Below, piece by piece: positions 1 through 10,668 of a stretch of DNA of 64,000 bases. The position numbers and the translations under genes are program-made. The stretch lies in the NCBI GenBank assembly GCA_902805475.1, contig CADCSX010000002.1:1550001-1614000 (forward strand), read 5' to 3'. Below the pieces are notes generated by a model, which had not been told where the DNA came from, did no database searches, and saw only the letters and a list, made by a program, of their open reading frames with translations. This DNA comes from Entonaema liquescens. Taxonomy: Eukaryota > Ascomycota > Sordariomycetes > Xylariales > Xylariaceae. The stretch's first letter is position 1. Every line of letters starts with the position of its first letter.

Positions 1-1786
1 ATGGGCTCGGTCCCAGCCTTCGGACTCCCATTCTGAATTTAAGCCGATACAGAGAATGACCTGATCCACGCTTCGAGCAATTGCAACGGCTTCTTCAAGA
101 AGTGTTGTGGGATCCGTTTTCGCACACCCACCAATTTGAAGACCGCCCACCCCCATCTGAGTTGCGCCGCCTTTAGCAATTTTTGAAGTGGGAGCAGTAC
201 CAAACTGCACAAGCACAGTATGCTTTCGCCCCCCAGTAAGATGCTTGCTTCCCACTTCTTCAGCTGTTCCCGAGCCAAAGAAGGAGTCACCGGGTCTTTG
301 TGTCGTTTCGTTGTCGACGACTTCTTCGCCGTCCACATAGAGACGACCAGAACCATTAACCGTTAGAGAGAAGAGGTATTCTCCGTCTGTTTCTGGTGTA
401 AGGACGCCCTCTACTTCGACATAAAAGAGATTCGATGGGATATTTGGGTGTTTGTAGTCGTTCAAGAAACAGCTAGAGCTATCAATGTTGAACTTTTCAA
501 CGGGGGTTCTATTCTTTGCTGAATGAGGTTCCAGATAAATGCGCATTTCCATCCCAGGTGAGCCATCGGGGGCAGTAGTTATTGATGTAAGCATTGGCAA
601 TTTCTTGTATGCCGTTGCCCCTAGGGCATATTGAAGGGATTTTACCTGAGCTTGAACTCCCTCAAAGGGCGTAACCACGTAATATGGCCGAAGAGTTGCG
701 GAACCACCACCACTGTATGCTGCGAACGTGGCATTAGGTCCAATGATTGCGGTTGTCTTGTCTTTATCCAAGGGGAGAATATTTCGCTCATTCTTAAGGA
801 GAACAATTCCCGACCTCCCAACGTCTAGGAGCTTGAGTGCCGTTTCTGCTGTGTCTATTGTTCTCTCGATTATGGTTTCCCAAAGCTTGAGTGGCGCAAC
901 TTGATTGATAGTTTTGAGTATCGCACGTACACGATCATCTAGAGAGCGTATCGATATCTTGCCTGAGTTGACAGAAAGTTTCGCAAGCCCTGCTCGCCAG
1001 CGTGTTGGCCCTGGCATTTCGATATCGAGACCAGCATTGATTGGCTCCGCAACTGAATAAGTTCCGTACCAGTCGCTCACCACAATGCCGTCGAAACCCC
1101 ATTCATCACGTAAAATCCCTTGAAGAATCTTAGGGTTCTCGCTCACATGTGTTCCATTTACCTTGTTGTAAGCCGTCATATAGCCCTTCGGTTTTGCTTC
1201 CATCTCAGCAATTTGAAACGGAAGCAGGTACACTTCTCTAAGTGCCCGTGCCGGGATTATTGAATCGGACTTCTGTCGCTGCTCTTCTTGATCATTCCCT
1301 ACGAAATGTTTGATAACAGAAACGACCCCAGTGGACTGGATACCTCGGACTACAGCAGCAGCCATTTTACCAGCTAAAACCGGGTCTTCACTAAAGCTTT
1401 CAAAGCCTCTCCCACCGAGGGGTGATCTTTGGATGTTTACAGTTGGTCCTAGAAGTAGTGAGGCCCCTTTTGCAATTGCCTCTGCCCCCATCATCTGACC
1501 AATGCTCTGAATCAAATCAACATCCCATGTCGCGGCCAGCCCTGTGCCACAAGGAGTACAAGCTGCTGGGACACCATTGAAAAGACGTGATCCTCGGACT
1601 CCATTCGGTCCATCAGACATCCGGAGGGGAGGTATCCCTAGTCGAGGAATAGCTTTTGTGTGCCAGAAGTCGGCTCCTAGTTTGCTATTAGTGACTGTTC
1701 ATTACAATATAGTTAGGGCGTCTACCTGAGATAAGGTCGATTTTCTCATCGATGGTCAGTTGCGACAGAATGTATTCGATGTTCAT
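1..1786 (-). CDS. GH3 beta-glucosidase with PA14 insert (3' part cut by window edge)
   Basis: Glycoside hydrolase family 3 enzyme that releases terminal beta-D-glucose. Exon 1 is 1727-1786; a 49-bp intron (1677-1725/6) separates it from exon 2, which runs open to base 1, giving about 579 residues before the window ends. Seen: an N-terminal TIDEKIDLISGADFWHT block followed by RMSDGPNGVRG, both typical of fungal GH3; KHFVGNDQE; and VVSDW near residue 222, whose Asp is the family nucleophile. After the (alpha/beta) sandwich begins, residues of roughly 390-540 (YVEVEGVLTPETDGEYLFSL, GRLYVDGEEV) look like a PA14 domain, as in Kluyveromyces marxianus BglI. No signal peptide is visible, so the enzyme is probably intracellular and works on imported glucosides. 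The ATG at 1786 is chosen because the upstream ATG closes after three codons. It is the first gene of the putative sugar cluster. Confidence 0.93.
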
Positions 1787-1968
1787 CTTGGCATGTAGTG
1801 TATGTTAACACTTCTCAACAGTCTTCGTTTTTGTATAGGAAGGGTCACACTTGTCGGTGGATAGTCTCGGAAACGTATGTCACATACTTGTCAATACTAA
1901 TATTCTTGAAGTCTCAAAACTCCGTAGCTACTTCTCGATATCATTAATTTTTATACCGTTGAGATATG

Positions 1969-1989
1969 CCGAACAGAATTCCTGTTCGG
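1969..1989. promoter_or_regulatory. Inverted repeat CCGAACAG-N5-CTGTTCGG
   Basis: The two 8-bp arms are perfect and present CCG and CGG triplets at their outer ends, the arrangement bound by many Zn2Cys6 dimers. It lies about 185 bp upstream of the GH3 start codon. Function is inferred only. Confidence 0.45.
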
Positions 1990-1997
1990 AATCATCG

Positions 1998-2010
1998 CCG
2001 ATACTCCCCG
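1998..2010 (-). promoter_or_regulatory. CGG-N7-CGG element (CGGGGAGTATCGG on minus strand)
   Basis: The 13-mer is identical to two copies in the 8.7-kb divergent promoter. It sits about 212 bp upstream of the GH3 start and reads in the direction of that gene. Two CGG triplets in direct repeat with a 7-bp spacer fit a Zn2Cys6 site; the binding protein is not known. Confidence 0.6.
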
Positions 2011-2306
2011 TGCCCGGGTGGTGTTCCCCACATCACTCCACAGAGGAAGCATAAGGCTAAGCAGATATGGAAACGAGATTCTCATTCCCCGGGAAATTGT
2101 TCGTAACTCACTTACTTAGCAGTTAGTAGTCGGTCGGCAAGAAGCATACAACAGATCCATCCAGGCAACTATGGGTCAAAAATTCAAAAGACCGAGTCGA
2201 GGTCATGCGACATTGGACGAAAACGTACCCATATTCTCATAAACTTGCATTTCCACTTTTCTTTCACAGCTCTCTAGCATAAGAACCAGTAAACAATACT
2301 AAGGCA

Positions 2307-4471
2307 TTAATCAGCTGCAAATTCTATATCAGTATCCTTTGCGATGGCCTCCAGTACGGAAGCTACGCGCTGGAGATCGGGGGCTTCGTTGGACCAGTAT
2401 TGCAGGATATTCCTTGCAATGTTCACAGCTTCTTTCCATCGCTGTGGCATGCGAATGTTACCGCTCCGAGCGGCTGCGAGTAGTATCAAAGCCCGCGTAG
2501 CAGAAGTACGAGCTGCGAACCAAGTACCATGGTGGCGGTGATGGCAGTCGACTTGAAAGATAAGATCTACACATAAGTTTAAGCAGATATCCGCGGACGG
2601 CCTGACTCTAATAGTGAAAGGATCATCCGGTGGTAGTGGTTGATGAATAAGGTAGTATAACAGAGGCCTGCGAACCCACTCCCGGCTGGAGAGCATCCTA
2701 TTACGGACATAAAACGCGAGCTCGTTATTCGAAGCCTCCCAGCTATCCAGATTGATTTGAGGAGGTATATGAGAAGACCTTGTGCAAGTGTTAGCGAATA
2801 TTGTAATTGTAATCGCGGAGAAACAGGAACCATGTGACCCTACTTGTTCAGGCTCTGGATCTGGAAAAGCATACCACACTTTTATCTGCTCATCTAAATC
2901 ATCACTACGTTTCATAATTCCTTCTATATCTCTGGTCCAGTCGTTCTCGCCATTTCGTCTTAGTATTACCACTGCGCGGTTCATCATCCTGCGATAAGAT
3001 ATTTCGGCGAGATAGTAGAACCAACTCCTTTCCTCTTCTGGTTCGATATCCGGAGGTAAACCGTCAAAGTCCTGTGATCGCGTCGCCGGGGAGGCGAGTT
3101 CGGACGGTGGACTTGGAAGTAAATCCGGGTAATCAAAGCGAGTGATCCCGCTAGAAGGAAGGGGTATCTCCGAGCGAAGCTCACTGCGATCCATCAATCA
3201 ATTGTCACATGGAGCACTTGATATGACACAGAGGCTTTGACACGGGGATTTATACTTACAGCTCAGATTTCATACATGACCAATAAAGTCTCTGTTCGAG
3301 CCTCTGAGCCTCGAACATTCCTCCAACTCCTTTCTGTGTTCGCATCCAAACAAAGGTTCGAAAATTGACCGATGCCTGATGAAAATAGGACCAGGCCCGT
3401 AATGGCTTGAGCGAATACATTTCAAATACACCACATAGAAAGAGGCATTGGACTTGAAGAAATGAAGGTTCTAATAAGCCCAGTCGTTTCTTCGCAGCAA
3501 GGTAATATGACAAGGCCGTAGCTTGGTCGATAGTTGTTGCTGATAAAGATCTGCTTGAGTCCGGTGTTCCGTTTGGCATAGTATCCCGTTGGAACGGTGA
3601 TGATAAGCAGGCTAAGGCACAAGCAATGAGCTTCAAAATAAGTAAGAATTCCCATTTTTAAGACAGGGTATCATACCACGAGACAAGAATGTCCGTCCCA
3701 CCGAAGACCGTTCTCTGCCGCCTCCTTGACATGTGCTCTAAAATCTACGAGGTCTAGAATGGGGTTTTTAATGTGAACGAATGCTAAGAACTTTTTCGAT
3801 AAAGGGATAAAATCATCTTCCTGCACTCCTCTGCCAAGTCTGTCGGGCTCTGAACCACGGGTATCAGCATGTGAACCTGTGTTGTCTTCGGTTTCAAAGA
3901 CAAACGAGCGAACATTGGGGGCAGTCGTTTTGAAGATAGGCCACTGTAGGATATTTTCGCAATTAAAAGCTGTAGCAGTAAATTCTGCATCGTCTAGGAG
4001 GATCAAGTCGTCATCTTCACATATAGGCTGCGGTATGCTAGTTGATGCGACGTCTAAGAGGGGTTCAGTTGGTAACGAAGCTGGAGATGGTCCCTGCTGA
4101 GTGTCTATATGTCCACCAGGATGATTATTCTCAAGTAGATTAGCGACGTAATTGATTCGTTCAAGAATAGCTAAACTCGCGGGGTCGAATCTATTAGTTT
4201 CATTATCATCAGCCTCATAATATCATGCTATTATGCGGCGGGAGACGGACGCAGAATAATCATTAGGACCTCCATCGGGATAAATGCATTGACCCTGGTT
4301 CTTTTGACAGAATCCGCAAATAGGTCTTGCATTGTCGCATTTCGTTTTTCTGGCGCGACATTGTTGACAAGCAGCTACAGCCCTTTTCCTACGGTACATT
4401 CCTTCTGTTCGCTGTCTCTTATTCGGGTTGGGTGAGAGAACACCTTCATAATTGCGATCTGTGTCGGACAT
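2307..4471 (-). CDS. Zn(II)2Cys6 transcription factor (cluster regulator candidate)
   Basis: Fungal binuclear-zinc-cluster transcription factor, 660 residues in the chosen model. Exons: 4251-4471, 3677-4190, 3260-3630, 2307-3183. The six cysteines lie at residues 35-62 (CQQCRARKTKC then CGFC and a final C), preceded by a basic stretch. Exon 3 carries the fungal_trans-type ALSYYLAAKKRLGLLEPSFL and exon 4 begins ELRSEIPLPSSGI, both common middle-homology features. Reading straight through exon 1 meets a TGA at 4223-4225; a 60-bp intron (4191-4250, donor GTCCGT, branch CTGAT) removes it and yields the family-typical FDPASLAILERINYVANLLE. The gene lies between GH3 and a dehydrogenase, and its own promoter has a CGG-N7-CGG copy, which suggests autoregulation (inference). 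Confidence 0.88.
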
Positions 4472-4824
4472 AATAAATAATATAGTATATTATGAGAATT
4501 GTTGGCGAGAGATGAAAAGTGCGGGGAGTTTCGGACATTGAATTAGGTATTCTTGATTTTGATTTTGGAGCTGAACCCCTAAACTAAGTCTTGGTGCCGC
4601 TAAAAGAGGTACCCATACTATCCGTGTGGAGGTTCATTTGGGCTACTATTTACACTAAGTTGGGGGGGTTCGGGGGAGGTTTCTAAGGTCTTTAATGACT
4701 TATACATACGTACATGTAATAATTATCTTTTATCTTCACAAGCACTATGCGAGAGGTGGGGGAAACCGAAATTTCATAGACTTCATTCCTCTATCAATTG
4801 TCTAAGTCTCTATGTAAGACTCCT
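4472..4824. other. Intergenic: promoter of the Zn2Cys6 regulator
   Basis: This holds no gene. The only structured element seen is the CGG-N7-CGG copy at 4522-4534, some 50 bp upstream of the regulator's start. Confidence 0.55.
4522..4534 (+). promoter_or_regulatory. CGG-N7-CGG element, one mismatch to the 13-mer
   Basis: CGGGGAGTTTCGG differs from the cluster consensus CGGGGAGTATCGG at one base. It lies about 50 bp upstream of the regulator ATG, on the opposite strand to the gene. Confidence 0.5.
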
Positions 4825-5885
4825 TTAAGCAAGCTCGTCTTGTGGGAATTTTGCTCCACCTTGTCTCCTAATCTCATCCAAAAGGTCGAGAACCCTGATT
4901 GTCTCAGCCCATGGCATGATTTCATTTTCAACCTTTCCCGCCGCGATGTCCAACGCAACTGCGTCTGCTTCCCAATAAAAACCCCGTCCAGGCCTATCAA
5001 ACTCATACTTCTTTGATGATCCGTCCTTCAAGTATAGGGTGAAGTACTCAGGTGCTGAAGGAAATCCCGCGACATCAATATGCCCATTGGTCCCTTGTAT
5101 AGTACAGATAACATTGGACTTCGGGTCGAGTAAAATTGAACTGGAAACAATAGCTTGTCTTCCATTAGGGTAGAGTAGCACAGCAGAGGTTGCAACATCA
5201 AACCCATCTTGGATTGTTTGCTTTGCGGCGATCTCTGGTACTTGTGCCTTTTCGCCTACACCAGAGTCAGAGCCTAACAGCCCCCACGTTAGACTGTAGA
5301 TTCCAACGTCCAGTAAACTTCCTGCACCAAGTGCCGGGTTCTTCAAGCGAGACTCTAGGCCGAGCGATGCAATCTTCTGGTCCATGGCAAAGTCGCAGAA
5401 GACACGCTGAACATCTCCAATCGCTTTCTGTTCGTGTAGGAGAGATACGATCGCTCGTGTAAGAGGATAGAAACGCGTCCACATGGCTTCCATGATAAAT
5501 ACGCCTCTCTTTTCGCTGCTTCAAGAACGACCTTCGCTTCCCTGGCATTAAGGGTAAAAGCCTTCTCGCATAGAACATGCTTGCCTGCGCTTATAGCATC
5601 CAAACAGTTCTTTTTATGAAATGAATGCGGGGTTCCTATGTAGATGATGTCCACGTTCGAGTCTGCATACACTTCTTCGTAGCTGCCATAGATTGCTGGG
5701 GCTTGGCCTGGAAGATGTTTCTCTGCGAAAGCCCTTCCTTTCTCGATAGTAGATGATCCTATTGCTTGGATGATATGTTTTGCTTTGGCATCTTTGCGAT
5801 CAAGCACAAGGTCATCAACAAACCAAGACGAGATGAGGCCAGTGGCAATGATGCCCCAACGCAAGGTTGGAACGTTACCAGACAT
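4825..5885 (-). CDS. Gfo/Idh/MocA-family NAD(P)-dependent dehydrogenase, frameshifted
   Basis: Oxidoreductase of the dimeric dihydrodiol dehydrogenase / D-xylose 1-dehydrogenase (NADP+) type, expected near 350 residues. The Rossmann N-terminus (RWGIIATGLIS), YIGTPHSFH and the LCEKAFTLN motif, which supplies the conserved Glu-Lys, are in the first frame from 5885. The continuing GVFIMEAMWTRFYPL and the C-terminal half are in another frame down to 4825. The break falls at about 5505-5512 in AAAAGAGAGG, where one base appears to be missing; the two halves abut perfectly and no splice site is near. It is either a young pseudogene or a consensus error, and the second is favoured because of similar breaks elsewhere in the window. 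The neighbours (GH3, sugar transporter) fit a role in oxidising a sugar or aglycone. Confidence 0.85.
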
Positions 5886-6599
5886 GTTGCTTGCTATTCG
5901 TTTTAGGTGTTTACAATGAGAACAGATAGGAGATATTAGGTGGTACCTAGAAAGCTTGAAAGACCTGGCTTGGTGATGAAAGTGCTATATGTATATCGGA
6001 CTTCGCAATAACTCCGCTCTCCCTTGGTACAATTACACTCCCTCCTTTATAACAATACTATAGGCTAATCAGAAAGAAATGGCTGCACTAAATCAATCTA
6101 GGGATACGGGTATTCAGCAGCAAACAATCATACATATTATCGGGAGGCGAATCCACCAACACCCGATACTCCCCTTTCAGTCCCACCAAATACGCCAACA
6201 ACGGTACCAAGTTCTAGAATTATGCTGGTCCACGAACCCCACAGTATATATCCGAGAGGCTGGATCTGGGGAGATCAACCCAGTGGCCCGGTTCTCCCAC
6301 ATCCGACTCTTTTAGGTATTGCTCACATGTGGAATACTTACCTAGAACACGCACCAACATTTCTACGCTCGAGGCCGACTTACCCTGTAGGAATCTACTA
6401 CACTATATTACTCAACGTGCGCTATGCTTGGTTACAAGAACTAATTGTAGTAGGCCTCAATAGAGAAGGTCACCTATTTTGAACATCGGATGTGGGTATA
6501 CTATAAACTTGATTCACAACTAATTCTATTACTCCTGCGAACTTCCCAAATGACCCCTTTCCATAGATTAACTAGAACAAGCTGTGCCTAATATGTCGC
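5886..6599. other. Intergenic: dehydrogenase promoter and transporter 3' flank
   Basis: Short open frames on the plus strand here look random. A degenerate cluster element is at 6163-6175. No other structure was recognised. Confidence 0.5.
6163..6175 (-). promoter_or_regulatory. Degenerate CGG-N7-CGG element (core GGGGAGTATCGG)
   Basis: CCGATACTCCCCT on the plus strand matches 12 of 13 bases of the cluster element; the outer CGG half is altered. It lies about 280 bp upstream of the frameshifted dehydrogenase. Confidence 0.45.
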
Positions 6600-8399
6600 C
6601 TATTTCTGATTACTGCCATCCTCAACGTGGCCGGTCTCAACATCCCCGTTCTTTTCGTCAGCACTTCGTTCTCGCTTGCCCTCGAAAACTTCTCGAATCT
6701 CTTCTAGTGTATGTCCTTTGGTTTCAGGGAAAAAGAACCAAACTAGTACAAGGAGGAATGCCAATAAGCAGCAAAAGACGATATAATATTTCCAACCAAT
6801 ATTCTTCATTGCGATCGGGTTCACTTGGTTTCCAACGATTAGGCCCACAAACGACGTGATGAGGGTGAACGATAAGCCTCGGCCACGCAGCGTGTACGGG
6901 TAGATCTCCACAGTGTAGGCCTGCAGCATGGGCGTCCATGCTATATCGTAAAAGAAATAGTAGATGAAAATAAAAGCAACGACGCCACGACCCATGGCCT
7001 CGCTCTTGTTCGCGACGAATGCCGATGTCAAGCCCGTCCAGACAATGTAGCTGCATAGCATTCCGACACCCGACACTAAGAATAGGGTTCGCCGGCCAAG
7101 ACGGTCAACCATGAGTGCGCCACAAAATGTAGCCACGAGCCAATTGAAGATCTGAAGCAGACCGTTGATAAGTGTTTGGTCCTTCACGTCCGTAATGCCG
7201 ATTGTGTTGAGAACAAGGGCAAGGTAGTAGCTAACAACGCTAATACCATTCCACTGGCTAAACCAGCCAAGGATGAGGGCGATGAAGGTTCGTTTGCGGT
7301 TGGCGGGGGTTCGAATAAGATCCAGCCAAGATGTTGTCGATAGAACTTGAGCCTCCTCGGTGATAGCGCGCTCAATTTCGTCCATCTCAAACTTAACAAG
7401 CGGTGAATCTGCATCGCCGCCAGCGTGGTATCTAACGAAGAATTTGCGAGCCTCTTCACGACGTCCGCGAGATACGAGGTATCTGTGCCGAATACATAAT
7501 GAGCAACCGAATTTAATGGAACGGGAAAGAGTCATACCTCGGAGATTCGGGTACAAAATACAGTCCAAGTAATTGAAAGACCGGTATTGCGCCTTGAAGA
7601 AGGGAGGGAATCCTCCAGCTCCACGTGGACTGGATTTTGAAGGTGCCGAATGTACACCAAGCAGCAAAGATCGCACCGACGTACTAAAGAAGGCATCTAT
7701 GTCAGGTGCGAACATCTCCAAGGATGGAATCAACTCACGAAGAATGTATTATAGAGAGCGGTAACTTTTCCTCTCTGAGTCGGGTACGCGAGTTCCGTGA
7801 TGAGAACAGGGCTCGGCTGGCTGATGAAAGAAGTGAAGAAGCCTAAGAGCGCTCTTGCTGTCACGAACGTTGGTAAGTTCTGAGCCAAACCTTGCATTAT
7901 TGCAAACCCAATACAAGCAGCCAGTCCGATAAGACACGGAAGCTTACGGCCGAAACGATCGGAGACGTAAGTCACTAGAAATAAAGCAACTACTTTCCCT
8001 AGAGGATATACGGCATTCATCATGCCAAGGATAGCTCCTTCAGGATTCCCGAAGAATGTCTTCCATTGGGGAAGAGTCTGAAGCCCATTCATCATCGAGC
8101 CTGTTGAAGACACAAGTTAGTCGAGTTGAATGAGCGATAGTCGTTGTTCAAATTCATCATACATACCATCATACCCGAGAGACGCGGATGACAATAGTGG
8201 TACCAGCAGGATAAGATTCAGCTTAACAAGATGCCACGATCGATACCATGGTTTGGAGCCATCAGGGAGAGCCTATAAATGACTATTGTTTAGCACTCCG
8301 AAGGACGATTAGAGGTTAAAGAGGAAGGTCTCAACATACTCCTGCGAGCGCAGACCCAGCAGCCAGCTCTGCCTCCTTCTTGCCTCCGAAGACACCCAT
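6600..8399 (-). CDS. MFS sugar transporter
   Basis: Sugar:proton symporter of the major facilitator superfamily (hexose/lactose-permease type), 518 residues, plasma membrane. Exons: 8340-8399, 8167-8272, 7739-8100, 7538-7683, 6600-7482. All family signatures are visible: SDRFGRK in the TM2-3 loop, PESPRYLVSRGR before the central loop, DRLGRR in the second half and PETKGHTLEEI after the last helix. The cytosolic tail is charged (KRERSADEKNGDVETGHVED). Splice junctions restore LGYDGSMMNGLQ and FFYVGAIFAAW, which are characteristic of the family. It is divergent from the 9013 oxidoreductase, and the shared promoter carries three CGG-N-CGG boxes. It is the likely importer of the substrate for the neighbouring GH3 enzyme (inference). 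Confidence 0.95.
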
Positions 8400-8748
8400 C
8401 GTAATAGTCAAAAAGCAACGAATATATAAAGTCCCAGTTTATTCGGACAAAATCTCTAGGGAGTAATGAAGTTTCCTTCAGGACTTGGGGCATTACATTA
8501 TAACTAGGCTGTCTAAAAGGGCGATGGCTTATATTTACCTAGGTGAGTACGTAGGCATGCTTTGGATAATGTTTTTACTCCAGAAGTCAATAGATCCACA
8601 ATATGTCTAAACTAACTAGCTAGGGATTACCCACATTCATGATCTGGGGAAGCTTATCTGGGGTTATTGACGGGGTTGTGGGGTTTAGAATGTTACCTCG
8701 TAATCCCATGATATCCTCTAACACGACGCGAGCGCTATGTAATAGCTG

Positions 8749-8797
8749 CCGATACTCCCCGGGTTAGTATCTCGGGGAGTATCTCGGGGAGTATCGG
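8749..8797. promoter_or_regulatory. Cluster of three CGG elements in inverted orientation
   Basis: In 49 bp there is one minus-strand CGGGGAGTATCGG (8749-8761), one plus-strand CGGGGAGTATCTCGG with a 9-bp spacer (8773-8787) and one plus-strand CGGGGAGTATCGG (8785-8797), the last two sharing a CGG. The arrangement is palindromic overall and lies between divergently transcribed genes, consistent with a bidirectional activator site. Confidence 0.65.
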
Positions 8798-8980
8798 CGT
8801 ATGAAAACTGTGGGGTAGTCTTCGAGACCAAAGGACCCCTGAGCAAGATGAACATTTGAATGGATACTCCAATACCGCAAACATATATCATGCCTCTTCT
8901 TAATTGCCGGCATTTCAATAGTTATGAAACCTAATCAAGCACGACTTGTCGATAAGTCCTGTTCTGCTTAAGAGTAGTTC

Positions 8981-8988
8981 TATAAATA
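8981..8988 (+). promoter_or_regulatory. TATA-like box (TATAAATA)
   Basis: It is 25 bp ahead of the ATG at 9013. Position and sequence fit a core promoter, though the transcript start is unknown. Confidence 0.35.
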
Positions 8989-9012
8989 CGTCCCTTATTC
9001 ATACCACCCAAG

Positions 9013-10203
9013 ATGGCCGATTCTAACATTAGCAGCGGATCCGGTGACGGCACACGACGCATACTCCGTGTTGGTATCATCGGTTGCGGCGAAATATCTC
9101 AAGTTGCTCATATCCCAAATATCAACCTCCTTTCCCATTTATTTTGCACCACATATCTTTGCGATATCTCTAAACAAGCACTCGCACATTGTATGAAGAA
9201 AGTTAACGGTATCGAACCAAAAACTACTACCGATGCCGAAGTTCTGTGTTCATCTGATGAGGTCGACGTTGTTTTGATTGCCAATGCCGACGCATATCAT
9301 GTAGATCACGGTCTACTCGCGCTCAAGCATGATAAGTATTGCTTGATAGAGAAGCCAGCCGCAGTATGCTTCCGAGACATCGACAGGCTTATAGAGGCGG
9401 AAAGCTCTTCCAAGGGTAGAGTTTTTGTGGGAACTATGCGCCGATATGCTTCGGCGTTTGTCGATGCTGTACGGGAAATTGGCGGGGTCGACAAGATTCT
9501 ATACGCACGTGTTAGAGACATTATTGGCCCGAACTCGGTCTTTGTCGACCAATCTGGCACTTTTCCTCAGAGGTTTAGCGATTTTACTGAATCGGATACT
9601 CAAGATCGGCTGAAGCGCGAGGATGACATCCATCACCAGGCACTAGACAGGGAATTCGGGGTCCCTGTCACTCCTGAATCAAGACGAATGCTACGGCTGC
9701 TTGGAGGGTATGTCTAACAATCTTTCTAGAGAACTCTAGCTAACTTTTATAGCTTGGGCACCCATGATCTCTCGGCAATGCGTGAAGTGATTGGTATGCC
9801 ACGTGGTGTTTCGGGGGCAATGCTCACATTCCCGGGCATATTTAGCGTGCTCTTCGACTACGGCAGCTTTCCCGTTACATATGAATCAGGTTTTGTCAAT
9901 GTCCCTGAGTTTGACGCCCATATCGAGGTCTATTCGTCCGATAAGATTGTCCGTGTCGAGTTTGACACCCCCTACGTGAAGGGTCTTCCAACACTCATGA
10001 TTGTGAAGGAGAAAGTTGGTAATGGGGGTTTCCAAGAAAAGAAGATTAGGACGACTTATGAAGACGCGTACACATTGGAACTACAGGAACTTTACGATTG
10101 TGTCATTCAAGGCAAAGCACCAAAAACCAGCGCGGCCGATGCAAGGAATGATATCGAGTTATTCCGGATGATATTGCAATCTGGGGCAAGTAGGTACCGG
10201 TAA
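9013..10203 (+). CDS. Gfo/Idh/MocA-family oxidoreductase
   Basis: NAD(P)-binding dehydrogenase of 381 residues. Exons are 9013-9707 and 9753-10203; the 45-bp intron restores LGGLGTHDLSAM. The Rossmann motif VGIIGCGEISQVAHIPN lies near residues 20-36 and CLIEKPAAVCF, with the conserved EKP, near residues 115-125. The C-terminal domain (THDLSAMREVIG) is the usual sheet domain of the fold. It differs clearly from the dehydrogenase at 4825-5885, so the two are not recent duplicates. It is transcribed away from the sugar transporter under the shared CGG-box promoter. The substrate is unknown; sugars, inositols and their acids are typical of the family. Confidence 0.9.
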
Positions 10204-10668
10204 CTGGGCGGACAACTAATAGAAAAACGGAAGGGAAATTGGAAGGCTAGGAGTATTGGTTAAGACCAACCGTTAGGTACAGATAGCATCTCTAAATAAA
10301 TGAAGAAAAAGAAATCCCATGACAAGACTTATATTATGAGCTACTATGATAGGCTATGCGGAATATTAACTGTGGTTCCGCGATAGAATACCGCACCCTC
10401 TCGGAACGATCTATGATTGGCTCAGTTCTACGAGGTTCGGAATAGGGGCACTTCGGTTTCGGAACCACGTCGTAGGTCATAGTTGAAAATCAACTAATCA
10501 ACAACTTTCCACTACGAATCAAGCTGTATTTTTAAATTAAATCAATGAAATTGAATTTATTGAGGTTCCTGAATGCCTAAGGATCTGATCCGAGATATTC
10601 GGTACTAAACTTCCTATCCGCTACCCATTCCGAGGTTTCCGAAATTTCCGCGCAACGCTATAAAGGAT
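10204..10668. other. Intergenic: promoter of the second Zn2Cys6 regulator
   Basis: No gene is seen. Several TTCCG/CGGAA half-sites occur (for example 10436-10465), but none matches the 13-bp cluster element. Confidence 0.45.

Larger units (their letters stand above)
1787..2306. other. Intergenic: GH3 promoter and 3' flank of the regulator
   Basis: This stretch holds no convincing gene. It contains a CCGAACAG inverted repeat and a copy of the cluster CGG-N7-CGG element (listed separately), both about 200 bp upstream of the GH3 start. Confidence 0.6.
8400..9012. other. Divergent promoter between sugar transporter and oxidoreductase
   Basis: This is the shared upstream region of two cluster genes. 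It holds the clustered CGG elements at 8749-8797 and a TATA-like box at 8981-8988. Confidence 0.6.

Noticed and set aside
2782..2850. Possible extra intron in the last exon of the first Zn2Cys6 gene
   Set aside because: All GT-AG pairs there have lengths that would break the downstream frame, while the straight reading is open and plausible.
4223..4225. In-frame TGA in the first Zn2Cys6 gene as evidence of a pseudogene
   Set aside because: A 60-bp intron with donor GTCCGT and a CTGAT branch removes it and restores the typical FDPASLAILERIN block.
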